From positions 29,623,533-29,687,532 of the forward strand of contig NC_135170.1 of assembly GCF_041146795.1 (NCBI RefSeq): 64,000 nt of DNA, read 5' to 3'. Below the pieces are notes generated by a model. That model had not been told where the DNA came from and searched no databases. It saw only the letters and a program-made list of their open reading frames with translations. A program made the position numbers and the translations under genes. Positions 24,360 to 36,500 of this stretch are shown here, piece after piece; position 1 is the first letter of the stretch; every line of letters begins with the position of its first letter. This DNA is from Maylandia zebra (taxonomy: Eukaryota > Chordata > Actinopteri > Cichliformes > Cichlidae).

Positions 24360-26240
24360 GAGAGAAAGATAGCGCGGGGAGAACGTTTGAAGGGAAGATG
24401 TGGGGAGACTCATGGTGGTTAAAATCTGAAGAACTCAGAAAAATCAAGAAATGGGTTGTGTGTCTTTTTAAATGTGTGTAGTCTGAATACACAGATGAGA
24501 TGACAGCTGTCAGTAAACTGAGCGATGGATTCTTTCGTGACCTTAAACATGTGAGAAAAGGTTCTTGTAATACTTCACCTCGAAAGGGTGGTTTTGAAAA
24601 CGAGGACGAAGAGGGAGTTTTTGTATTAGTCAGCCTTTATGAGCAGGTGAGGAGTGATTTACTGACAGAGCAGACTACAGATGCTACTTTGGCCCTGGTG
24701 TCCTTTTGTTTATAATGACAGTGGAAGGGCCAAGGTCAGCGTGACCAAAAACCCTGCAAGACCAGACCTTCAAAGAAGGCTAAAATGGCCACAAGGAATA
24801 CAAAGTTGACATTATCTTTCTCGGGTACATTTGATTAAAAAAAACAAACAAAAACAAACTGTCCTGTATTACCCTTTGTAAAAACACTTGAAGGTCTTTA
24901 AATGTGTGCGGTACGTGTTCCATTTTACTTTGAAACCACAGCCTACATCGTTTGTTTTTTGATTTACAGCACCCTCAGTGTTTAGTTCTTTGTGTGTGCT
25001 GCCATCTTGTGGTAAAAAATACAAATGACAGGTTAAAGTGCTACTGCGGCTACTTAAAGTTAAAATCCATAATTCAAATTCTGTTTTGATGCGATTTATG
25101 TTCTGCATTTTCAACAACAGCCTTTTAATTTTGCTGTATCTGAGCTTCATGTTGCCAAATCTTTGATCTTATTGATTATATCTTTAGCCTCTTGGAAGCT
25201 TGAATGGCGGTTGTTGCCAGTGTTATTTGTCACTGACAACAACAGAAGTCTTCAGCTTTCATTAAAATCATCAATTATTTCATTTCTATATAATAATCTA
25301 CTTTTATTCTTGCTCTTTATGCTCAGCATTTACCAAACAGTCATGCTGTAGTCACTGAGTTTACGTTAAAACAATTTGCAATTTGTTCATGCTTAGATCA
25401 ATGTATGACTCTTTTAGTTCAAAAATCTTTATCTGAAATTATATGAACTCTGCATTTAGCCTTGTTTTTTTTCTTTTAAACCTAAATTTAAAATCAGTCT
25501 GTGAAGCTACCTCCTATTTTTCAAAAACACCCATTTGCTGCCTCTGTGCATGGCACATTTGAACGGGATTCTTCAGAAACTTATTGGGGAAATTTTAAAA
25601 AATTAATTGAAAAATATTTTCATTTCTAATCTAGGATATCTCCCTTTTGTATGCTGACACTTTTGTAATGTTAGCTTTTTCTCATTCCCTAATCGTCTGT
25701 TGAAAGAGATATTTTTCTAATCCAAAATCCAGTTTATGGGGAGCACTGCTTAGCACTATCCTGCTTCTGTTACCTATATCCAAATACACAAATGAACCAC
25801 AACGACTACTGTGCGACTGACATTTGGTAGACTTCCTTCAGCAACGAATTCAACTTTGTTTAACTGACAAAGCAAACCTAATGATAAAATTTCTAGTTGT
25901 GCCACAGGATGAATAAATCTCGCTGTTTCTATCATCTAGGCTGCTGTTTGTAAATAAAACTTTGTGAGACTTTTTCAACCTGTGACCTGCCTAAATTGTG
26001 GGATGACTGGATGAGCAGGTTATGTGTGCTGAGGCTCTTCAGCCAATAATGTCCTCCCTCCTTCTTTATAACCACCCCCCTCCTCATCCCAGGTCAGAAG
26101 AAACAATCGTGGAAAGACATGTACGAATGCTTAATCTGTGTTTATTTTTCTTTTTTTCCATTCTGTTGTTTCTCAATGTGATGTGGTTGTTTTGAAGTGA
26201 GCAACTGTATGATATCGAAATAAACAATTTTTCCTTTCTC
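24360..26240 (+). other. ppp1r1b: ppp1r1b 3' UTR with candidate poly(A) signals
   Basis: After the stop codon there is no further coding signal. AATAAA hexamers at 25912-25917, 25953-25958 and 26219-26224 are candidate cleavage signals, giving a 3' UTR of about 1.6-1.9 kb. Which one is used cannot be decided from sequence. Short frames in this stretch do not match known families. Confidence 0.6.
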
Positions 26241-26951
26241 TTTTAATCCAACCTAAATCTTACTTAAATCTTACGTCTGACATTTTTGCTTGGGAATTCT
26301 TTTAGATCTTTTTAATTGCATGTTTTTTTAGACCCCTCCTACATTCACTGCTCTCTATCGAATTTATCCTTGAATCAGTTATGGACTGTCAGGAACTGCA
26401 AGTAGAGGATCCAGGTGCAGACACAAGACGGCAGAGGTTAAATCAAAAACACACTGTTAATTAAGACCTTTGGTTAAGACCAAATCTAAAGTAGTGATTC
26501 AACTGATTCTTAAAATAGGTAGGGAAAAAAAACAGACACTATGACAAAGACTAAGGAGCAGGGTAGGGCTATTTATACACATGGGGTTAATCAACGACTG
26601 TGAAAGCAGAAAGGCAAGGAGACATAGCTGAATTCAACTGAGAAAATCAGACAACAAGAGAGACATAAAGACAGTCACAAGACACATATACACACAGTTT
26701 AGGAGTAAGATTTTTCCCTGGTTCCCAGAGAAGACTGATTCATAAAATAATAATTTTTTTAAGCTTTACTTTAACTTCACTTTCATGTAAAATTGGGAAG
26801 CTAATGGGCTTAACAGAATTTTTTAATTATTTTACAATTTACAGGCTGGGTAAACTCCATTCAATTTATTTTTTAACAAATGTCACAGTTTATTTCATCA
26901 AAACAGTTTCCTTTTATCTTTAACAATGTCCACATTATTATTACATTACAC

Positions 26952-27490
26952 CAGGGATGTCAAATTCACTTTACACCGTGAGCCCAGTTTGATCTGAACT
27001 GGGCCAGAGGAGTGGCATTCTCATAAGAAACAAATTAACAACTTCCACAGAACATCTCTATCTATGTGATAAAGACATGGTGTTGTAGAAACAAAAAGAA
27101 ATCTCAGTACAACTCTTGGGACTTGAATAGTAATAAAGAAATGTGTCAAATTAAGGAAAATCTTCAGGCAGCTGACTCATAATCCTGTAATTATAAAACA
27201 CAAGGCTTTTGTTAATTTTCATGTCCTTTTATTTGTTATTGTGTATCCTCAAAATTTCTACAGTAGAGTATGAAAAAAAAAACCCCAGGAACTTTTCTGT
27301 CATTTATTTTTTTGTAGCATGAATGGCCCATGGGAGAGGTCTTTATTAGTAAAGATGAAGCTATAAAACCTATGAAAATACAGATAAAAGTGCAAAATTA
27401 TAACCTTCATGTTTTCCAAAGCTGTCCAATAGGGGTGTATTAAAGTCATTGCCAGGCCGATTTTTGGGTCCTGGGCCTTATTTTCTATTA
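26952..27490. mobile_element. non-autonomous hAT-like element, decayed
   Basis: It starts CAGGGATGTCAAATTCACTT, followed by a GTGAGCCCAGTTTGATCTGAACTGGGCC-type subterminal segment. It ends in a GGGTCCTGGGCCTTA-type segment that mirrors such elements. CAGGG(A/G)TGTCAAA...GGGCC is the usual start of a widespread fish hAT family. The right terminal repeat is lost, so the end is approximate. Confidence 0.6.
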
Positions 27491-28384
27491 TTATTTTATT
27501 TTATGATGTTATATTATATTTTACTAAAAGAGTTAGGTCATTATTATCCACATTGCCTTCATTTCGATATAAGAGCTACTAAAACAAACAGTACAAGAAA
27601 GAAGAACTAAATCTAAAAATTTATTTTAAATAATATAATTTTTTTGCGGTATATAGTCTTCATGCAACACCTTCTTAAAGTATGTGCCAAATATTTCTTT
27701 CAGTCATTCCTTCATTCATTTGCACTCCAGTTCTTTCATTTGTTGGCATTCCCCACCCCTTAAGCAAAGGGCAGAAAACAATAATGAGCCAGAGCTAAAA
27801 ATAACTAGACCATTCATTATTTACACGTTGGCTTACTTGAGCTTTAAACTAATGGAGTTAAAGACCAATAAGTAAGTAAATACATAAATCAATACTTCCT
27901 TATAATTTTCTCTGGCTGTTTCAAACCCATTTTGCTTGCTCATTTGTTGTTGTTGGTGGTTGAAATATTTTGTATCCCATGTATTGTAATGAGTTAGGCT
28001 CGCATTACCAAATACTGTTTCAATGTTCCAACTAGACCTCATCTTTTGTTCCAGCAATACTACATTAGCAAGTGGAGATAATTATAACTAACATTGATTT
28101 TATAAAGAGGTTTCAAAAAATACATCAAATTCGTCTTAAATAAAAGACCAAAAGGGGCAGTGTAGGTCCAGATAGATAACCTAAAACTTTATATGACAGT
28201 CCAACTACATTGTATACCAATATTTTTTTTTTAAACGGCAAAACAGCATTATTAATCTCATCTAAACCGTAAAAGAGGAACAATGTAAATACTTAATTTT
28301 GTATTGTGAGTTTCGATTGTATATTTCATATGCTGCATGTGTACGTGTTGGCGTAAATAAGTACCACTTTCGATTTCGAACGAA

Positions 28385-28587
28385 ACCGGAAATACGTTAC
28401 GGGTTATTCTCTGGCATCCTTTGACGGAGTCTGCTCTGGTCACTTGATTAGTTTCGGAGTTGTTGATTCAACTTTAATCCAAATTTGCACACCAGTCTAA
28501 ATACAATTTTTAGATAAAGATTAGCACGAATGCATGTGTAAGAGTTATTCAAGGAGGATAAAGATTTTTACCGACCAAATGGTAAGT
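28385..28587 (+). promoter_or_regulatory. possible alternative promoter / first exon
   Basis: An ETS-type core ACCGGAAAT (28385-28393) is followed about 190 bp later by a strong donor-like junction AAATG|GTAAGT, with GT at 28582. This is the arrangement of a small 5' exon. It lies about 0.65 kb upstream of the better-supported stard3 first exon. There is no transcript evidence; it could be an alternative stard3 start or chance. Confidence 0.25.
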
Positions 28588-29136
28588 TTGTTTTGGTCTG
28601 AAAATTAGTTTTCTGCCCATTTAAACCTTTCAGTGTTACAGATGAGCGAAGTGCCCATACGATGGCACTCAAGAGTCTATTTAAATCTCACACAACTGAC
28701 AAGTGACATTTCAGCGTATAATATTGTCAGATTAGTCGCAAGCTCGACCGATTGTGGAATAATCATGCCAACTGGTAGTCCGTTATAAAATATAGTAGTC
28801 ACACTCATTAAAGTCTATGCCAAAAAGTGTTCCACTAATATTATTCCTTATGGTTATAGACTGGATACAGAGACATACAAGATCAATAAAAAGTGTAATG
28901 CAGTGTTTCAGTAACAAGACGATCTGGATTTTGCACATGGTCACTAAAAATCAAAAAGCCAAAACCACGGGCAAGAGCAGTACTAATAAAAAAAAAACAT
29001 GCCTCTTTATATGATAGCTTGGTCGTGTATTGAAAATGCCAAATGACGGGAAAAAGAAAAACACACACACGAATACAAAAACCTAGGGTGAAACTTCAGC
29101 GTGTGGCAGGTGGCAGGGAGAGAGTTGCGATGGTGA

Positions 29137-29145
29137 TCACGTGAC
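29137..29145 (+). promoter_or_regulatory. CLEAR-like E-box (TCACGTGAC) upstream of stard3
   Basis: TCACGTGAC matches nine of ten positions of the CLEAR consensus GTCACGTGAC, bound by TFEB/TFE3/MITF on promoters of lysosomal genes. It lies about 100 bp before the donor of the inferred first exon, which is the expected distance. Binding is inferred. Confidence 0.55.
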
Positions 29146-29149
29146 ACCC

Positions 29150-29240
29150 GGCGGGTGAGCGATTCATCTTGTTGTGATACTTCTTCTTTGGAAGGTCAGC
29201 CCGGAAGACTTCGTAAAGCGATGATGCTACTGTAAATCAA
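29150..29240 (+). other. stard3: stard3 non-coding first exon (inferred)
   Basis: A GC-richer stretch ends in a strong donor TCAA|GTAAGT at 29240/29241, and the first coding exon begins at acceptor 30568/30569. A non-coding exon 1 plus 14 coding exons gives 15, the number I recall for human STARD3. The 5' limit is a guess. Confidence 0.5.
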
Positions 29241-30214
29241 GTAAGTTCAATACCTTGAGTTTTCTTTATGAAATACTTAAAGAAGGATTTCTGCCCAGTT
29301 TCGCAGTGTTGCTTAGCGTGCCCGTTTTGTTACGTTTGAGGAGTGTATTTGTTTCTCCGTAAGTGAGACCAACTTGTTATCGAAGCGAACAGTGTAAGCT
29401 AAGCGGCAGCTAACAAAATTGGCTATTGGTTATCTCTTAATTATCCAGTCCGTGCTTTTCTAGAAGAAAGACTTGAGTCTAGCTATTGTTCCCTGACATT
29501 ATTGCCTTCGTGTCTTGTGTTTGACAGTTTGACAGCGTTGAGTTAGCTTGCTAACAGGAATTAGCTCCCGGACCTTCAGGCTGTTTTGTTTTTGGCACAA
29601 GTGAACAGGCTAGGGGAGTCACGGGATCTTAACCTGACTTTAAACTCCGTTTTAGCGGTTTGTTAACTTAATTGATGTTCTTTCGGTTAATAGATAAGAC
29701 ATGCTTGATCACATCTACCTGTCAACGTGTACCGATGTTACGGAGTTTGTCCAGAGGTGATTGAAACTCACCTCCGGCTCAATAATGGCTCAGTGGTGTA
29801 ATAAAACCCGCTGTCTTCCTGCTTCGTGGGAATTGTTCTCCCAGACTCTGATGTCACACCAGAGATGTCCCTCAGCTAATGATTCGTGACTACAGACTTG
29901 CTTTCAAGAAGTCACGTCACATGCTTTACGCAGTATTAACGTTGGAGTCGTTCATTTTAAAAAGCTTTTGGCGGAAGATCAGATATAACACTCATCGTTT
30001 AACACAAACACACAGGCTGTTTGTTCTTGTAAAATAAGGCAAAACTAGCAACGCTTGCTGTTTGTCTTCACCATAGGGAGGTGAAAGGAGATCACGAGAC
30101 TCCACTGAAGGCTAGTTATCGTCTGCTGTTTTCACCAAAAAAAAACCCAAACAAAAACAACCCCAAAAACACAGTAGGTGGAGGTGGAAGAGTTAAAAAT
30201 TTTAATATTTTATT

Positions 30215-30522
30215 GTTGGGAGTGACCAGAATGGACAAGATGAGAAATGAGTTCAGGTGGAGCGGTTTGGAGGCAAAGTAAGAGAGGCAAGGCTGAGAGG
30301 ATTTGGACATGTGCAGAGGAGGGATAGTGGATATACTGAACTAAGGATGTTGAATATGGAGCTGGCAGACTAGAAGAGAAGAGCAAAACCACAAAGAAGA
30401 TTTATGGTTGTAGTGAAAGAGGATATGTAGAGGGCAACCGCGACAGAGGAGGTGAGATGGAGGCAGATGATCTGCTTTGATGACCAATAGGGAGCAGCCG
30501 GAAGAAGAAGAAGAAGAAGAAG
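30215..30522 (+). mobile_element. 3' end of an RTE-type LINE with (GAA)n tail
   Basis: Degraded sequence resembles the end of a fish RTE-like reverse transcriptase ORF (GGGAGTGACCAGAATGGACA, GATTTGGACATGTGCAGAGG, TTTATGGTTGTAGTGAAAGA, GATGGAGGCAGATGAT). It finishes in about seven GAA units. It is 5'-truncated as usual for LINE insertions. The tail ends 46 bp before the acceptor of the first coding stard3 exon. Confidence 0.75.
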
Positions 30523-30594
30523 CAGCGCTAAACATGACAACCACACACTTATGTCTGTTTTGCTGCAGGTGGATTTTCCTGTGTCACAGCAGGA

Positions 30595-33500
30595 ATGCAT
30601 GGTGGAGCCTATGGGGAGCTCGGGGGCAGCCTCCCCGCCATCGCCTCCCTGAATGCTTCCTACTCTACATCGATGTCCATCCCATCCCCGTACCTGTTGA
30701 CACCACCTGTAGAGCGCAAGAAGATCTCTGACGTGCGGCGCACTTTCTGTCTCTTTGTGACCTTCGACCTTCTCTTCATCACCCTTCTCTGGATTATTGA
30801 GCTTAACGTGAGTGTGTGCTTTCACTGTTCTTGTTGCTGTTGCAGAACTAATGGTTAATTCTTGGTTTGATGTGATCTCTGCCCTCTTCTTCTGCAGATC
30901 TCAAGCTCACTTTGGGAGAGTTTAGAGAACGAGGTCGTCCATTATAACTTCAAGTCATCCTTCTTTGACATTACTGTAAGTGGGTCAATCCAAATTTGTG
31001 TTTATTTGCATTCAATGTTGAAATGATGGGTCATTTATTGCCACGTTATTCTAATCATGCTTTGATCACAATGAGCAGTTACTTATGTGTAACCTGCTCT
31101 TGTAATTCCTCCTTTTGGGTTGGCAGACTGCATCATTATAGACACACAAGGGGAAATCATTTGCAACGTCAACATGTAATTAAAATGAAAGGTCATTTTC
31201 TTTTTCTGCTTCTTCTTCCTTGTCTCAGCTCCTTGCCTTGTTTCGTTTCCTGTGTCTTCAAGTGGCCTATGCTGGTTTTCGGTTGAGGCATTGGTGGGTT
31301 ATTGCGGTAAGTCATCTCAGTTACAGTTAAACACACACTGAATAGTTAATGTAAAGTCTTATATGTTATTTGCCAGACATGAGCTATTTAACATTTTTTT
31401 TTAAACTCTTCAGATCACCACTCTGGTAACAACCATCTTCCTCGTTGTCAAAGTTATCATATCGAATGTGAGTGTCCTCTCTTTGCTACTCTAACACTTT
31501 CAGAGCCTGTATTTGTCTATGTGAACGGTTTGCAAGCATATCAGTTTAAACCACTTCCACTTTTTCACTTCTGCATTTAAAGGCAGTTATTCACAGTCTG
31601 AGCTGATAAGACTTTATGTGATTTCTTTTTTTGGAGTGGTTCAAAATTAGTTTATGTAGCTTTGTAAACTTTTCACATTTGACATTAGGGAAGTGAACCA
31701 ACATCAAATGCAGCACACTCATCTGTTTTAGAAGCCGAAGTAGTAAAAATAGTCTTTGATTTCTATTTTGAAGAAGCAAAATGCTTTTGGCTATGTTCTG
31801 CCCATCACCTCGTTTGTGGTCGCCTGGTTGGAGACCTGGTTCCTTGACTTCAAAGTTCTCCCTCAGGAGACTGATGATGAAAGAGGTAGGATAACAGTGC
31901 CCGATAAGTTCAAATGCTGCTTACACAAAGCTGTCTGATTCTTAACTTCTTTTCTTTTGTTACCTCAGCATACGTAGCAGCAGTGAATGCAGCTTGTGAA
32001 CGAGCCCCTATTTACTCTCACGCTGTCTCAGATGGACAGTTCTACTCTCCACCTGAATCTGTCGCAGGTGAATGTTTGTGCAAGTGGTTTCTTAGTTAGG
32101 GTTTTTTATTATCTCTATTATGATTGTACATTTCATATTTAACCCAAAAATTGAGTTATGGTCTTGAACTTGTGTCTGCAGACTCTGACGAGGAGCCTGA
32201 TGAGGAGGGTCCTGGGCGTAGAGCTATCACTGCTCAGGTAGCTTTTGTTATACTCTTTATAATCAGCCCCACTGACTCCTGTTCTGATGATGATTTTCTG
32301 CTTCGTTTCTCACTCCTCTCACTCTTATTCCAGGAGAAGGAGTATGTGAGACAGGGTTATGAGGCAATGTCTGTGGTGGAACAGATCCTAGCCCAGGAGG
32401 AAAACTGGAAATTTGAAAAACACAATGTGAGTACATGACTCCAGGATGTATCCACTGAATGAATAGCTTTCCTGTCTTGTTCACGTTTGAATGCACAGTT
32501 AAGACGTTTGCTTACATAACTAAAAGATCATATCACTGACGCAGATTTCATTGCTTCCTCGTGCATTCTTTTTATGACAGACAGAGTGTTCAGGGTGCCT
32601 TTGTTTTAACACAAACATATCTCATAGAAAACTTGTAATCAATACTATTGTCTTCACTGTGACACCTAATTACTTTTTTGGTTTTAAAGATTCAATTGCC
32701 TATCAAAGTGTCCCTTATAGTTCTTGCGATCAGCAATAGAGATGGTACTTTAATGGCCTCATTTCTATTTTAGGCAGCTGATAAGCAACAATGAACTGTG
32801 AATCACAGATATAACCGACAGAGATACTGAAAGATACTGATCCTGCAGTTTCCTACACACGCCAGGTTACAAAAAATGACTAAAGCACAGGAGCCAGCCA
32901 TCTCAAGCAGCAGTTTAATTGTTTCTTTCTTTTTTTTTTTATTTCTTCTCTTCTTTATATTTGAGAAGTGATGCACAAAAGCACTGATTTCATAAAATAG
33001 GCAATACCTTTTGTCAGATTTAGCTACTACAGTACTGTGGGAACGTCTTGAACCATCCCTTGTGTCTTTATATTTTGCAGTCGATGAGTAAAACTTTCTT
33101 GTAAAAGGCAAAAGAAGAAGTGGCAACCCTAAAACAAAGTGTTTACATCATATGATCAACATGTGAAAGTCATGTTCTTAAGAAACAGGAAAAAATCCAA
33201 CAAAGACCTGACTCATGACCTCAGAGATGCAGCTTGCTTTTCAATTGATCACTAAAGTTTCATCCAAAACTGTCTCAGTCAAAGGGTGGCTGTCAGGAAG
33301 CCATTTTTAATGAAGGAGCACAGAGAGAAAATGCCGAGGTATGACATATTACATAAGAACTAGACTGAACATCAGTGGCAACAAGTCCCATGGAGTGATG
33401 AATCCAAATTTGAAAATTTTTATTCAAATAGTCGTCAATACAGTGGGGCAAAAAAGTATTTAGTCAGCCACCGATTGTGCAAGTTCCCCCACCTAAAATG

Positions 33501-36500
33501 ATGACAGAGGTCAGTAATTTGCATCAGAGGTACACTTCAACTGTGAGAGACAGAATGTGAAAAAAAAATCCATGAATTCACATGGTAGGATTTGTAAAGA
33601 ATTTATTCGTAAATCAGGGTGGAAAATAAGTATTTGGTCAATAACAAAAATACAACTCAATACTTTGTAACATAACCTTTGTTGGCAATAACAGAGGTCA
33701 AACGTTTACTATAGGTCTTTACCAGGTTTGCACACACAGTAGCTGGTATTTTGGCCCATTCCTCCATGCAGATCTTCTCGAGAGCAGTGATGTTTTGGGG
33801 CTGTCGCCGAGCAACACGGACTTTCAACTCCCGCCACAGATTTTCTATGGGGTTGAGGTCTGGAGACTGGCTAGGCCACTTCAGGGCTTTCAAATGCTTC
33901 TTACGGAGCCACTCCTTTGTTGCCCGGGCGGTGTGTTTTGGATCATTGTCATGTTGGAAGACCCAGCCTCGTTTCATCTTCAAAGTTCTCACTGATGGAA
34001 GGAGGTTTTGGCTCAAAATCTCACGATACATGGCCCCATTCATTCTGTCCTTAACACGGATCAGTCGTCCTGTCCCCTTGGCAGAAAAACAGCCCCATAG
34101 CATGATGTTTCCACCCCCATGCTTCACAGTAGGTATGGTGTTCTTGGGATGCAACTCAGTATTCTTCTTCCTCCAAACATGACGAGTTGAGTTAATACCA
34201 AAAGGTTCTACTTTGGTTTCATCTGACCACATGACATTCTCCCAATCCTCTGCTGTATCATCCATGTGCTCTCTGGCAAACTTCAGACGGGCCTGGACAT
34301 GCACTGGCTTCAGCAGCGGAACACGTCTGGCACTGCGGGATTTGATTCCCTGCCGTTGTAGTGTGTTACTGATGGTGACCTTTGTTACTTTGGTCCCAGC
34401 TCTCTGCAGGTCATTCACCAGGTCCCCCCGTGTGGTTCTGGGATCTTTGCTCACCGTTCTCATGATCATTTTGACCCCACGGGATGAGATCTTGCGTGGA
34501 GCCCCAGATCGAGGGAGATTATCAGTGGTCTTGTATGTCTTCCATTTTCTGATGATTGCTCCCACAGTTGATTTTTTCACACCAAGCTGCTTGCCTATTG
34601 TAGATTCACTCTTCCCAGTCTGGTGCAGGTCTACAATACTTTTCCTGGTGTCCTTCGAAAGCTCTTTGGTCTTGGCCATGGCGGAGTTTGGAGTCTGACT
34701 GTTTGAGGCTGTGGACAGGTGTCTTTTATACAGATGATGAGTTCAAACAGGTGCCATTCATACAGGTAACGAGTGGGGGACAGAAAAGCTTCTTAGAGAA
34801 GACGTTACAGGTCTGTGAGAGACTTTCCTTGTTTGAGGTGACCAAATACTTATTTTCCACCCTGATTTACGAATAAATTCTTTACAAATCCTACCATGTG
34901 AATTCATGGATTTTTTTTTCACATTCTGTCTCTCACAGTTGAAGTGTACCTCTGGTGCAAATTACTGACCTCTGTCATCATTTTAAGTGGGGGAACTTGC
35001 ACAATCGGTGGCTGACTAAATACTTTTTTGCCCCACTGTATGTACAGAGGAAGTCGGGAGAGAGGTAGAAAAGGGAGTGTCTACAGCCATCTGTGAAACA
35101 TAGTGAGTTCTCTGTCATTTCAGCCAGTGGTCTCAGGGATCTTGTTAAAATTATGAACCTAGAAGAGTGCCATCAGATTTCGATTTGACATGAAATACAA
35201 GCTAAAAGGCATCTGATTGACAAAGGCTTCTTTTTCCAGCATGATAATGATAAAAAACCCACACTGCCAGTTTGGTAAAAGCATCTGGTTTCACTAAATC
35301 GCTGCACCCATTTCAAATTTTCCTTGCTAAATATACAGAAATGAGACGTGGCTCAAGACTTTTGCTCAGAACTGTAGCTAATTTTCACCCTGAGCAGGTA
35401 TACACACTATATTAAAAGCTGTTTTTTGAGGGGAAAATAAAGGCCCCACAATCAAATCCCTTTAAACTCTCATAGAACCACTATTAAGGTAAGAATGTAA
35501 TCAAACAGGTATGTTGGCACCACAACACCCAACTGAAACCTAATTTTAGCAATGCAGCATTTTTCTCTGTAGGAGGTGTATTTCTGTATCAGCTCTTTTA
35601 ATTACAATGAAAACTACATTACCTGTCTTACTAGTAGTTTATTATTCCTGCGTTATTAATTCATATCTGTTTTTACTCAAATGAAAGTGAAAGTGTCAGT
35701 AATACTGTGTCTTTTTTTTCACCTCCCATGACAGGAAATGGGCGACTCAGTTTACACTCTGGAAGTTCCTTTCCATGGAAAGACTTTCATCCTCAAGGTG
35801 CAACAGTCTTCTAGTGTATTCAGTATCTCACCAAACATGCCCTGCTACATCATGTTTAGATAGGCTGCATTTGTTAATAGGGTGAATTCAGATATGTTTT
35901 CAAGCCTCCCTGGTCTTTTTACATATACAACTCATATCGCCTTGGACTCCATTATTATAGATATCAGCGTAAAGAGCTGAATCCGTCAGCTGTCACACTT
36001 CTTCCTAACACTCTGCTACAAATGGATCAAGTTCTCTTGCAGCTGATGGGCCTGTATTTGCACAGTTTCTGCTGCTGAAATAATCAGTAATTGCATGCTA
36101 AATCCAATTCGATACAACAGAGACTCGGTGCCTTGCACAGAAAAAGCTGATTCATGTGTGTACAACTTCCCATTAAGGAATTCAGAGGAAGTTTGCTCTT
36201 TATTGGAGACCTCATAACTGAAGGGACTTTGTTTTCCAAGGTTTACAACTGTGCATTTATTATTGCAGCAGTCTCAAATTTATTTTTTCTTTGACACACT
36301 ACTCTTGTGTTTCAGTGTGATGTTTATCTGGCAGACTTATTTCAATCTTGCTTTTCCTTCCAAGCTAGATAGGCACATTAAAACGCCATATACGTATGAA
36401 CAAAATGGAAAGCAAAATGAATGATGTAAGGCCAGGATTAAAGTGTCTTGTACATGTGTCGATTGATAGCTGCAGACACTAAAGAAAAGTTGCTGCAACA

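Larger units (their letters stand above)
26241..29100. other. ppp1r1b-stard3 intergenic region
   Basis: AT-rich DNA between the two genes. It contains an hAT-like remnant (26952-27490) and, near 26385-26705, a stretch that looks like an old dispersed repeat I cannot classify. Towards the right end are a possible ETS site and an orphan splice donor (28385-28587). No protein-coding exon is supported. Confidence 0.5.
33441..35038 (-). mobile_element. intact Tc1-like DNA transposon (1598 bp)
   Basis: The termini are CAGTGGGGCAAAAAAGTATT and its inverse, flanked by TA at 33439-33440 and 35039-35040. The two 200 bp terminal inverted repeats differ at about two positions by eye. An uninterrupted transposase reads on the minus strand. 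Each terminal repeat holds two related direct repeats of about 20 bp, the IR/DR layout known from Sleeping Beauty-type elements. It sits inside an older Tc1 copy within a stard3 intron, opposite in strand to the gene. All parts needed for transposition appear present. Confidence 0.95.
33030..35374 (+). mobile_element. older Tc1-like element (family A), split by a younger Tc1
   Basis: Family A ends are visible on both sides: CAGTACTGTGGGAACGTCTT at 33030 and GGCTCAAGACTTTTGCTCAG ending in CAGAACTG at 35374, each beside a TA. Internal transposase-derived stretches (AACAGGAAAAAATCCAACAA, GGTGGCTGTCAGGAAGCCAT, GAGTGATGAATCCAAATTTG) run to 33440. They resume at 35041 (TGTACAGAGGAAGTCGGGAG, AGCATGATAATGAT). 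Removing the insert leaves about 745 bp, shorter than an intact copy and full of disruptions. It lies in a stard3 intron. Confidence 0.85.

Noticed and set aside
24067..24492. 141-codon minus-strand frame
   Set aside because: Antisense to the acidic last exon of ppp1r1b; its Ser/Leu-rich reading comes from GAG/GAA codons on the other strand.
30370..30825. 151-codon minus-strand frame over the first coding stard3 exon
   Set aside because: It is the antisense shadow of a well-supported exon plus LINE sequence.
33751..34698. Plus-strand frames of 143 and 161 codons
   Set aside because: Both are antisense shadows of the Tc1 transposase.
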